DNA from: Verrucomicrobiales bacterium
GTDB taxonomy: Bacteria; Verrucomicrobiota; Verrucomicrobiae; Limisphaerales; UBA9464
Length of the DNA stretch: 5,531 nucleotides
Direction: 5' to 3'
Assembly: GCA_005789375.1 (NCBI GenBank)
Contig: SXXZ01000399.1
Coordinates: 1-5,531, forward strand
In this document: positions 1 through 5,531 of the stretch, piece after piece
How the letters are laid out: each line of letters starts with the position of its first letter
How positions within the stretch are numbered: the stretch's first letter is position 1
The notes under the pieces: generated by a model
Databases searched by the model: none
What the model saw: only the letters and a program-made list of their open reading frames with translations
Told to the model about the DNA's origin: nothing
Position numbers and translations under genes: made by a program

Positions 1-844
1 CACCGAATTTTCCGGAAACCACCGTGGTGTTGGTCTTGGAGATAAACACGAACGCAGCGGGATCCTGCTCAAGGGCCCTCGGGTTGGTGGCGCTTCCGAA
101 ATTGTCCTTCACGTAGACCTCCCAAGTTCCATCGGGATTGGCCACCGAGTTGGCATAGTTACCCTCGTTCTTGGCATGGTTGACGATGAGGACGCCCGAG
201 TTGGTTGAATTGATTCCAAGGGTCCTAAGGTCCACGCGCGAACGCCCAGCGCTGATGCCCTTGAAATGGGTACCCAACACGAGACCCTTTGAACCGGTGA
301 ACAAGTTGTTGGTTCCGCCGTTCGCAGCGGTCGCGTTACGGGCCCATCCCGACAGCCAGTCGCTGTAGCGGAAGAAGGCAACCGCGACATCGGTGTTGTA
401 TTCGGCCCGATCCGAAGTGACGTCTTGAATCACCGCCCAGAAGCCGGCGGCCCCTCGGTCGAAGGACGGAGCGGCATACCCGAGCAAGTTCTCCAACTCC
501 CCGTTGTCGCGGCCGTTCTGGGTGACCGCCACCATCAACACTCCCTCGTTGAGTTCATCGGCTCCCGAGTCCCCCACCTGCACGTTGTAATCGCCGCGGT
601 TGGAACCGGGGCGAACTCGGAGATCATTGACCGTGAGCGTCGCCGACACAGTGACGGAATCCACAGAGTTGCCAGTGTCATTCTGGACCACCTTGAGGTT
701 GGCGGACGGAATATTGTGGGGAGGGGCCGATCCAGCCGACCCGGATGTGGTCATGACCAACCACAGCACCATCAGACACAGACCATTCCTAACTAGGGAT
801 AAGGAGGGATTCATCGTTTCGCAATCGACGTGAAGAACCTTCAT
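1..844 (-). CDS. Secreted protein of unknown function with two tandem modules, 3' end outside window
   Basis: I translated one uninterrupted minus-strand frame of 281 codons that runs off the left edge, so the C-terminus is missing. The ATG at 844 is preceded by GGAG with 5 bases spacing; an in-frame ATG at 814 (Met11) lacks such a site. A signal peptide is visible: a hydrophobic stretch at residues 21-33 (LCLMVLWLVM core), then a small-residue region SGSAGSA ending near residue 40. The mature part is rich in Asn, Gly, Thr, Val and aromatic residues, as in extracellular beta-sandwich proteins, with no catalytic motif. Two diverged copies of a module are seen at residues 101-161 and 217-270, each starting GVL(M/I)V and ending in an AAF/AFF strand. 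From memory, similar modules occur in large surface or PEP-CTERM-type proteins of Verrucomicrobiota and Planctomycetota; this is unverified. It stands alone, divergent from htpX. The reading frame and export are well supported; the function is unknown. Confidence 0.82.
   Translation of the reverse strand, partial: MKVLHVDCETMNPSLSLVRNGLCLMVLWLVMTTSGSAGSAPPHNIPSANLKVVQNDTGNSVDSVTVSATLTVNDLRVRPGSNRGDYNVQVGDSGADELNEGVLMVAVTQNGRDNGELENLLGYAAPSFDRGAAGFWAVIQDVTSDRAEYNTDVAVAFFRYSDWLSGWARNATAANGGTNNLFTGSKGLVLGTHFKGISAGRSRVDLRTLGINSTNSGVLIVNHAKNEGNYANSVANPDGTWEVYVKDNFGSATNPRALEQDPAAFVFISKTNTTVVSGKFG
35..544 (-). repeat. Two diverged copies of a protein module inside the secreted protein
   Basis: Copy 1 spans residues 101-161 (bases 362-544) and copy 2 spans residues 217-270 (bases 35-196). 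Shared landmarks are GVLMV versus GVLIV at the start, then an Asn-rich segment (NGRDN versus NEGNY), then GFWAV versus GTWEV, an Asp-containing turn, and a closing strand DVAVAFF versus DPAAFVF. The distance from the GVL to the Trp is 35 and 24 residues; from Trp to the AF pair it is about 20 and 23. The similarity is at protein level only and was aligned by eye. Confidence 0.5.
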
Positions 845-1124
845 GGACTCTCCACTGAGCCCTTACTTTATTCGCGCTGGACCGCCCCACGACACCGACG
901 AAGCCGTGACGATTCAGTGTCCCTCTAGGTACTCGTTTGACGAATGTGTTAAGCGGGTGACATCCCCGCGTCATCGATCCATTCACTGCGAGGAGCTGAA
1001 GCGTCGTGAAGGATCGTTCTAGGGATTAGAAAACCAGGGGACTTCTCCCAGTTGCAGGACCGGCGGAGACCCCCTATTTGTTTGGGAGTGGTCGCCGTGC
1101 GCGCGACTAATCCATCCAAACCTC
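845..1124. other. Divergent non-coding spacer between the secreted protein gene and htpX
   Basis: These 280 bases must carry the 5' regions of both flanking genes. I see no convincing gene in them. Weak signals only: on the minus strand TAAAGT (865-870) could be a -10 for the left gene but lacks a good -35. On the plus strand TTGCAG (1052-1057) and TATTTG (1075-1080), 17 bases apart, match the sigma-70 consensus at only 3 of 6 positions each. Two small inverted repeats occur, TCGT/ACGA at 933-943 and GCGGG/CCCGC at 953-969; neither is followed by a T-run, so neither looks like a terminator. No purine-rich ribosome site lies just before htpX. Confidence 0.6.
848..853 (-). promoter_or_regulatory. 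Shine-Dalgarno site of the secreted protein gene
   Basis: Read on the minus strand the sequence is GGAGAG; its GGAG core lies 5 bases before the ATG at 844. It decides the start at 844 rather than the in-frame ATG at 814, which has no purine-rich site upstream. It is the best Shine-Dalgarno match seen at any start in this window. Confidence 0.5.
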
Positions 1125-2024
1125 ATGAAACGCATCGCGCTCTTTGCGCTGACGAACATCGCGGTCCTCGTGGTCATCTCCATCGTGGTTCGAGCTCTCG
1201 GCCTCGACCGGTGGATTGGTGCCCATGGGGTGAGCTACACAGGACTCCTGGTGATGTCGATGGTCATCGGCTTCTCCGGCAGCCTGTTCTCACTGCTGAT
1301 CTCCAAGTGGATGGCCATCCGCGCCTATTCCATCGAGCTCATCAAGACCCCAAGCAACAGCACTGAACAATGGCTCATCCAGACAGTCCGTGAGCAATCC
1401 GAAAAGGCGGGGATCCCCATGCCGGACGTGGGCATCTATGACAGCCCGGAGACCAATGCGTTTGCGACCGGCCGATCGCGCAACAACGCTCTAGTCGCTG
1501 TCAGTTCGGGCCTGCTGCATCAACTGCGCCAACGGGAGGTCGAGGGCGTACTGGCCCATGAGGTGGCCCACATCGCCAACGGAGACATGGTTACTATGAC
1601 ACTGCTCCAAGGTGTTCTAAATACCTTCGTCATCTTCTTTTCTCGAATCATCGGGCTCTTGGTGGATTCCCTCCTGCAAGGCAACCGACGCGACGACCAA
1701 GAACGCTCCTCGGGCACGGGCATGGGGTTCTTTATCGGCTCGATGGTAGCGCAAATCTTCCTGGGCCTTTTGGCGTCTCTGGTGGTCATGGCCTACAGCC
1801 GCCGCCGCGAGTTTGCCGCCGACGCCATGGCTGCTCGTCTCGAAAGCCGAGATGCCATGGTGGGTGCTCTGCAACGCCTCAAAACGATCCATGAGGGCGG
1901 CGGAGTGCTTGATGATCGGTCCGCATCGTTGGCGGCCTTCAAGATCAGCCATAACTATGGCAACTGGTTCTCCTCGCACCCGCCTCTCGACGACCGCATC
2001 CGCGCGCTGCAAGAGGCCGTGTGA
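1125..2024 (+). CDS. htpX: HtpX family membrane zinc metalloprotease (M48B)
   Basis: HtpX is an integral cytoplasmic-membrane protease that, with FtsH, degrades misfolded membrane proteins in known bacteria. The 299-residue product is close to the family's usual 280-300. The zinc site is intact: HEVAH at residues 145-149 (His145, His149 ligands, Glu146 catalytic), followed by IANGD as is typical, and the third ligand Glu229 in RRREFAADAMA. The NAFATG motif of the family is at 111-116. Four hydrophobic segments are visible near residues 4-22, 37-61, 159-183 and 200-223, with the protease domain between segments 2 and 3 and after 4, as in E. coli HtpX. The C-terminal SSHPPLDDRI (283-292) is also typical of M48 proteases. 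The ATG at 1125 has no Shine-Dalgarno sequence, but no in-frame alternative close upstream fits, and the N-terminus MKRIALFAL matches the family. It appears monocistronic and ends 13 bases from the convergent gene. Confidence 0.96.
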   Translation: MKRIALFALTNIAVLVVISIVVRALGLDRWIGAHGVSYTGLLVMSMVIGFSGSLFSLLISKWMAIRAYSIELIKTPSNSTEQWLIQTVREQSEKAGIPMPDVGIYDSPETNAFATGRSRNNALVAVSSGLLHQLRQREVEGVLAHEVAHIANGDMVTMTLLQGVLNTFVIFFSRIIGLLVDSLLQGNRRDDQERSSGTGMGFFIGSMVAQIFLGLLASLVVMAYSRRREFAADAMAARLESRDAMVGALQRLKTIHEGGGVLDDRSASLAAFKISHNYGNWFSSHPPLDDRIRALQEAV

Positions 2025-2037
2025 CCGCGGCAGGTTC

Positions 2038-3186
2038 TCAGCGAGGATCGTCGGCGAGCCAGCGAGTCACGTAGGGATCAATCCGTGAAAGCACCAGAAA
2101 GCTCCAGCGCTCACGGAGTCGTTCCCACCAAGACCGCGACCGGGCCCAAGTCCTAACATCCACCGGCGCAGCCATCGCTTCGGTTGCATCAAACCAAGCG
2201 GCTGTGTCCGCGGCGGCCTGCGGATGCTGGATGCGCACCATTAACTCGTGGTTGATGTGCAGACTGCGCGTATCGAGGTTGGACGAACCAACAAAGACCG
2301 AGTCGTCCACTCGGTAGAGTTTGGCGTGCAGAACTTGGGGCGTGTATTCGCGAATTTCCACCCCGGAGCGCAGCATCCGACCGTAGAGAAAACGCCCCGC
2401 CCGAAGCGAGATGGCCACATCGGATTTTCCCGGCACCAAGATCCGGACCCGCCCACCACGAGCGGCCACCCGACGGAGAGCGGCCCGCAAGGCTAATCCC
2501 GGCAGAAAGTAAGCCACAGCGATGCGGACGTCGCGCGCCTCCTCGAGGCAATTTAGAAACTCGGCCAGGAAGGCGTTCCGACCCCGACCCGGCCCGCTGG
2601 GCAGCACCCGAATGCCATCCGATGCGCTCGATCGGGAGTCTACTGGGTTGCGACGACGCAGACGCGGAAAGCGAAGCGGGCGCTGGTCCGCCCGCTCCCA
2701 CATGGTTTCAAAACTATCGTCCAGCGTCTCGACCACCGGACCGGTGAGGCGGATGCCAATGTCACGCCATCCAGAATGAATGCCATCACCCAGGTATTCC
2801 GGAGCCACATTGAACCCTCCAGTGATGGCCAAGGTCCGGTCGATGACCAGCAGCTTGCGGTGACTGCGGACCGGCAATCGGCGCAGCGTCAACGGGTTGA
2901 AAACCCGCACCTCGCCGCCGGCCAATCGCAACGGATCAAAAAAAACCTCATCGAGGGACGATGAACCCAAACCGTCGATCAGGACACGCACCGAGACGCC
3001 ACGGCGGGCCGCACGAATGAGCGCGTCACGGACCGGGCCCCCAGGATTCCCAGGGGCGTAAATGTACGTCTCCAGGCAGACACAACTCCGCGCGCCTTCG
3101 ATCGCAGCGATTAGAGCCGAAAAGGCCTCATCGCCCGTTCTGAGCCATTGGAAGGAAGTGTCACCCATCGTTGCCGCCCGTTGCAT
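2038..3186 (-). CDS. Phospholipase D family protein, probable ClsB-type cardiolipin synthase
   Basis: Two HKD phosphodiesterase motifs define a PLD-superfamily enzyme. Numbered from the ATG at 3186 (382 residues), the first is His109-Lys111-Asp116 in HRKLLVID followed by GGFN, and the second is His287-Lys289-Asp294 in HAKLYRVDD followed by GSSNLDTRS. Length and layout resemble E. coli ClsB (413 residues): two PLD domains and no N-terminal membrane hairpin, unlike ClsA. ClsB-type enzymes join phosphatidylglycerol to another phospholipid head group to make cardiolipin at the inner membrane. Substrate here is inferred; another phosphatidyltransferase or phospholipase role is possible. Start choice: a GTG at 3222 in the same frame gives 394 residues but has no ribosome site and sits almost on the predicted transcription start. 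The ATG at 3186 has GGGGA 5 bases upstream, and an ATG at 3168 is also possible. The C-terminus is rich in Trp and Arg and may contact membrane. It is single and convergent with htpX. Confidence 0.9.
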   Translation of the reverse strand: MQRAATMGDTSFQWLRTGDEAFSALIAAIEGARSCVCLETYIYAPGNPGGPVRDALIRAARRGVSVRVLIDGLGSSSLDEVFFDPLRLAGGEVRVFNPLTLRRLPVRSHRKLLVIDRTLAITGGFNVAPEYLGDGIHSGWRDIGIRLTGPVVETLDDSFETMWERADQRPLRFPRLRRRNPVDSRSSASDGIRVLPSGPGRGRNAFLAEFLNCLEEARDVRIAVAYFLPGLALRAALRRVAARGGRVRILVPGKSDVAISLRAGRFLYGRMLRSGVEIREYTPQVLHAKLYRVDDSVFVGSSNLDTRSLHINHELMVRIQHPQAAADTAAWFDATEAMAAPVDVRTWARSRSWWERLRERWSFLVLSRIDPYVTRWLADDPR

Positions 3187-3191
3187 ACTGG

Positions 3192-3196
3192 TCCCC
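3192..3196 (-). promoter_or_regulatory. Possible ribosome binding site of the PLD family gene
   Basis: Read on the minus strand this is GGGGA, 5 bases before the ATG at 3186. It is an imperfect match to GGAGG. It favours that start over the GTG at 3222, whose upstream sequence has no purine-rich site at the right distance. Confidence 0.35.
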
Positions 3197-3231
3197 AGCG
3201 ATCTGTGCCAACCCAATCCCACGCCGAAGGC

Positions 3232-3260
3232 GGTATCCCATCGCCCTGGCGAACCGTCAA
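3232..3260 (-). promoter_or_regulatory. Candidate sigma-70 type promoter for the PLD family gene
   Basis: On the minus strand TTGACG (3260-3255, 5 of 6 consensus) is followed after exactly 17 bases by GATACC (3237-3232, 3 of 6). A start of transcription near 3225 would give a leader of about 40 bases to the ATG at 3186, but would leave almost none for the GTG at 3222. The -35 is good and the -10 is poor, so this is only a candidate. Confidence 0.35.
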
Positions 3261-3302
3261 AACAGGCTCGCCCTACCCGGACAATCTGATATTGCCTCTG
3301 AC

Positions 3303-4184
3303 ATGAGTTCCGGATGGATCAATTGGAAGTGGTGGACGGCGATAACGCTGCTGACCGGCGGACTGCTCGCGCAAACGCCCACACAACCCAGAGGTCTGGA
3401 GATTAACGCCTTCCAACGGGCCTTGCCGGCTCCGGGTGACACGGTTCCCGCCACGGCACGGATCCAATACCCTCAAGCGCTCGCTTGGGACACCCAGACC
3501 CGGGAAATCCATGCCAAGGATGGTGAGCAGTCGGTCGATTTTCGTTTTGCTCTCACCAACGCCTGGACCAACGCCGTCACCATCACCGGCACCAAGACGA
3601 GCTGCGGCTGCACCGTAGCTCGTCTGCCCGAGACACCGTGGCTCATCCAGCCCGGCAAGGGCGGCGAGATCTCAGGCACCATGAATTTGCAGGGCAAAGT
3701 GGGAACCATCGTGAAGACGGTAACGGTCTCGACCGATGTGGGTTCCATTCTCTTGAACGTGAAGGTTCACATCGCACCGGCAGATCCGGGTCGCATGCGG
3801 TCGGCTGATCGGCAACGCAATTTGGCCGTGGCTGCCGCAGACCGACAGGCCGTCTTCCGCGGCGAGTGCGCGTCTTGCCACGTGGCCCCGACCGTGGGCA
3901 AGCGGGGCGCAGAGCTCTACGCCACCGCCTGCGGCATCTGCCATGACGCCGAGAACAAGGCCACCATGGTGCCCACACTGCGCGAGTTGAAGCACCCCAC
4001 CGACCGGGCCTTCTGGATGCAGTGGATCCGCAATGGCAAACCCAACAGCTTGATGCCCGCCTTCGACCTCAAGCAGGGGGGTATTTTGGATGAGGACCAA
4101 ATGGCCTCGCTGGCCGATCACCTCGACAGCGCCGCCTTCAAGACGGGGCGTTCCGCCACTCCGGCCAAGACGCCCCAACCGTGA
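3303..4184 (+). CDS. Exported DUF1573 domain protein fused to a c-type cytochrome with two CXXCH motifs
   Basis: The start at 3303 gives 293 residues with a plausible signal peptide (MSSGWINWKWW, then TAITLLTGGLLA, cleavage near residue 23-25). The frame stays open upstream to an ATG at 3171, but that would place an Arg/Pro-rich stretch before the signal and overlap the neighbouring gene. Residues about 72-157 form a DUF1573 domain: LTNAWTNAVTITGTKTSCGC, then IQPGKGGEISG and a closing strand VKTVTVSTD, with the characteristic Ser-Cys-Gly-Cys at 100-103. Residues about 180-275 are a cytochrome c region with CASCH (189-193) and CGICH (210-214), both CXXCH haem-attachment motifs only 16 residues apart, and candidate axial Met at 251 (LMPAF) or 223. 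The fold around the second motif (ELYATACGICH) is the classic small cytochrome c start. It should act outside the cytoplasmic membrane as an electron carrier; partner and substrate are unknown. It overlaps tmk by 4 bases. No Shine-Dalgarno is seen. Confidence 0.85.
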   Translation: MSSGWINWKWWTAITLLTGGLLAQTPTQPRGLEINAFQRALPAPGDTVPATARIQYPQALAWDTQTREIHAKDGEQSVDFRFALTNAWTNAVTITGTKTSCGCTVARLPETPWLIQPGKGGEISGTMNLQGKVGTIVKTVTVSTDVGSILLNVKVHIAPADPGRMRSADRQRNLAVAAADRQAVFRGECASCHVAPTVGKRGAELYATACGICHDAENKATMVPTLRELKHPTDRAFWMQWIRNGKPNSLMPAFDLKQGGILDEDQMASLADHLDSAAFKTGRSATPAKTPQP

Positions 4185-4828
4185 GTCATCCGGGTCGCTT
4201 CATCACGCTCGAGGGCGGCGAGGCCGCCGGGAAGTCCACGCAAATCGCCCGCCTGGCCGAACGCCTGCGCCGCCAAGGGCGATCGGTTCTAGAACTCCGG
4301 GAACCCGGTGGGACACCGCTGGGTGAAAAAATTCGCCACTTGCTCAAGCACGATCCGGACGGTCGGGGCATGTCTGCCGAAACCGAATTGCTGCTCATGA
4401 ACGCGAGCCGCGCCGAATTGGTGCGCCAGCGAATTCTTCCGGCGCTGCAGTCGGGCCAAATCGTCCTTTGCGACCGCTTCTACGACTCGACCGTCGCCTA
4501 TCAAGGGTTCGGGCGCGGACTGGACCGGGCAGCCGTCCAGTCGGTGATCCAACTGGCCGTGGGAGGACTGCAACCGGATCGAACGCTCTGGTTAGATGTG
4601 GCTCCGGAAATCGCGCGAACCCGTTTGGCCGGACGCAAGGCCGCGCAGGCGACGAGCGAACCCTCCGACCGCTTCGACGAAGAGCAGGAAGCCTTCTTCG
4701 CCCGAGTGGCCCAAGGCTTCCGAGAGGCGTTCCACGCGGAGCCCGATCGCTGGCGACACGTCGATGCCGGCGGATCGTTGGAATGCGTCGAAGAGGCCGT
4801 CTGGTCGGCCGTTTCGGACCTGTTCTAG
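4181..4828 (+). CDS. tmk: Thymidylate kinase
   Basis: This cytoplasmic enzyme phosphorylates dTMP to dTDP with ATP, an essential step of dTTP synthesis. The 215-residue length is typical. Motifs in order: P-loop GGEAAGKST (12-20), the REPGGT motif (40-45), the DRF.DST.AYQG motif (98-109) for dTMP and magnesium binding, and a lid with Arg152, Lys153 and Arg164 followed by DRFDEEQEAFF. The P-loop has no Arg at the position used by yeast and human enzymes, and the lid is basic, so it is a bacterial type II kinase. The start is GTG at 4181, whose GTGA overlaps the stop of the upstream cytochrome gene. No ribosome site is seen, so translation is probably coupled to that gene. The N-terminus RFITLEGGE fits the family, supporting this start. 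It ends facing ffh. Confidence 0.96.
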   Translation: MSHPGRFITLEGGEAAGKSTQIARLAERLRRQGRSVLELREPGGTPLGEKIRHLLKHDPDGRGMSAETELLLMNASRAELVRQRILPALQSGQIVLCDRFYDSTVAYQGFGRGLDRAAVQSVIQLAVGGLQPDRTLWLDVAPEIARTRLAGRKAAQATSEPSDRFDEEQEAFFARVAQGFREAFHAEPDRWRHVDAGGSLECVEEAVWSAVSDLF

Positions 4829-4841
4829 GAACCTGGCTTGA

Positions 4842-4855
4842 TCGGCTGACGCCGA
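4842..4855. terminator. Small hairpin in the tmk/ffh convergent gap, possible two-way terminator
   Basis: TCGGC and GCCGA pair perfectly (5 bases) around a TGAC loop in the 51-base gap between two converging genes. There is no T-run on either side, so it is not a classic intrinsic terminator; it may be weak or irrelevant. The same gap holds a 7-base direct repeat CCTCAGC (4868-4874 and 4878-4884), the second copy covering the ffh stop. Confidence 0.25.
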
Positions 4856-4879
4856 ATCCTAAACGAGCCTCAGCAAACC

Positions 4880-5531
4880 TCAGCGCCCGAAGGGCATCTT
4901 GCCCATGAGTCCGCCGGCCCCGCCCATCTTGGTCATCATCTTCTGGAACTTGCCCATCTTGCGCATCATGTCCCGCATCTCATCGAAGCGCTTGAGCAGG
5001 TTGTTCACTTCAGTGACCGTGACCCCCGATCCCTTGGCAATACGCTGACGACGCCGGGCGTTGAGAATTTGCGGAGAACCACGCTCCTGACACGTCATGC
5101 CGCACAAGATGCCCTCCATGCGCTTGAAGTCCTTTTCACTCTTGGAGAGATCCGTGTTCTTGAGCATCTCCGAACCCCCAGGCAGCAGGCCGACGATGTC
5201 CTGAAGCGGCCCAAGCTTCTTCATCTCGCGGAGCTGCATGAGGAAGTCATCCAGGGTGAACTGACCCTTGCGCATCTTTTCCTCAAGATCCATCGCCTTG
5301 GAGGCATCGATACGATCCATCGCCTTCTCGACCAGCGTGACGACATCGCCCATGCCCAGGATACGCTGAGCCATGCGCTCGGGATGAAACAGCTCGAGAT
5401 CATCCAGCTTCTCACCGACGCCCATGAACTTGATGGGCTTGCCCACCACGTGTCGGAAAGACAGAGCCGCACCACCGCGGGCGTCACCATCGAGCTTGCT
5501 CAGAATGGCACCCGTGATGTTGAGGGCCTTA
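4880..5531 (-). CDS. ffh: Signal recognition particle protein Ffh, C-terminal part
   Basis: Ffh is the SRP54 GTPase; with 4.5S/SRP RNA it binds signal sequences of nascent membrane proteins and delivers ribosomes to FtsY. The frame is open from the right edge to TGA at 4882, giving 216 visible residues, about half of a usual 450-residue protein. The visible part starts inside the G domain: SKLDGDARGGA (G4 motif and following loop) and the closing GVGEKLDDLELFHPERMAQRILGMGD. Next are a linker helix and the methionine-rich M domain from about residue 95, with the RNA-binding segment RRRQRIAKGSG (159-169) and LLKRFDEMRDMMRKMGK. The tail KMGGAGGLMGKMPFGR is short but normal. GTG codons near 5449 are internal, since conserved Ffh sequence continues upstream to the edge. 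Slight oddities are two Cys in ILCGMTCQER (143 and 147) and NARRR where B. subtilis Ffh has NASRR. Confidence 0.96.
   Translation of the reverse strand, partial: KALNITGAILSKLDGDARGGAALSFRHVVGKPIKFMGVGEKLDDLELFHPERMAQRILGMGDVVTLVEKAMDRIDASKAMDLEEKMRKGQFTLDDFLMQLREMKKLGPLQDIVGLLPGGSEMLKNTDLSKSEKDFKRMEGILCGMTCQERGSPQILNARRRQRIAKGSGVTVTEVNNLLKRFDEMRDMMRKMGKFQKMMTKMGGAGGLMGKMPFGR

Noticed and set aside
425..833. Plus-strand open frames opposite the secreted protein gene
   Set aside because: Composition is His/Arg/Gly rich without any recognisable motif; they are antisense shadows of a frame with a clear signal peptide and internal modules.
953..969. Inverted repeat GCGGG/CCCGC as a terminator or operator
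   Set aside because: Only 5 paired bases with a 7-base loop and no T-run; such repeats are expected by chance at this GC.
789..986. A 65-residue minus-strand frame in the htpX upstream region
   Set aside because: No ribosome site, no domain, Arg-rich composition, and it overlaps the start of the better supported secreted protein gene in another frame.
2189..2701. A 170-residue minus-strand frame inside the PLD family gene
   Set aside because: Ala/Ser/Gly/Arg-rich shadow in a shifted frame of a gene with two intact HKD motifs.
3171..3302. In-frame extension of the cytochrome gene back to an ATG at 3171
   Set aside because: The added 44 residues are Arg/Pro rich, would bury the signal peptide, and overlap the 5' end of the PLD family gene. 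The ATG at 3303 gives a normal export signal.
3672..4178. A 168-residue minus-strand frame opposite the cytochrome gene
   Set aside because: Long only because GC-rich antisense frames lack stops; no motif, and the plus strand has clear DUF1573 and CXXCH signatures.
4468..4908. A 146-residue plus-strand frame overlapping tmk and the ffh end
   Set aside because: Extremely Arg-rich shifted-frame product of tmk with no domain; it would also run through the ffh 3' end.
1..5531. tRNA, rRNA, SRP RNA, CRISPR array, insertion sequence or phage attachment site
   Set aside because: Read on both strands, I found no cloverleaf, no evenly spaced repeats, no transposase and no terminal inverted repeats; the presence of ffh did not come with a visible SRP RNA gene.

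Overview
The window looks like an ordinary bacterial chromosome segment of fairly high GC (about 60 percent by eye, not computed). It holds six protein genes and no RNA genes, insertion sequences or CRISPR array that I can see. The mix suggests a member of the PVC group, most likely a Verrucomicrobiota lineage. The reasons are a secreted repeat-module protein, a DUF1573 domain fused to a c-type cytochrome, and mostly weak or missing Shine-Dalgarno sequences. This assignment is inference from style and recalled families, not a search result.

Layout from left to right. Positions 1-844 (minus) hold the N-terminal 281 residues of a secreted protein of unknown function; its 3' end lies outside the window, and it contains two diverged copies of one module. 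Positions 845-1124 are a non-coding divergent spacer. Positions 1125-2024 (plus) encode the membrane zinc protease HtpX. Only 13 bases further, tail to tail, is a phospholipase-D family protein on the minus strand (2038-3186) with two HKD motifs, probably a ClsB-type cardiolipin synthase. A divergent spacer with a possible promoter separates it from a plus-strand pair. That pair is an exported DUF1573 protein with two CXXCH haem motifs (3303-4184) and thymidylate kinase tmk (4181-4828), joined by a 4-base GTGA stop/start overlap. After a 51-base convergent gap, the C-terminal part of ffh, the signal recognition particle GTPase, runs on the minus strand off the right edge (4880-5531).

Functional ties are loose. 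HtpX (membrane protein quality control), the cardiolipin synthase-like enzyme (membrane lipid) and Ffh (membrane protein targeting) share an envelope theme, but they are on separate transcription units and no common system is evident. The only clear co-transcribed pair is the cytochrome gene with tmk, which makes no obvious pathway sense and is probably coupling by position. I found no convincing evidence for a new multi-gene system. The points most worth a second look are the tandem modules in the left-edge secreted protein and the DUF1573/double-CXXCH fusion.
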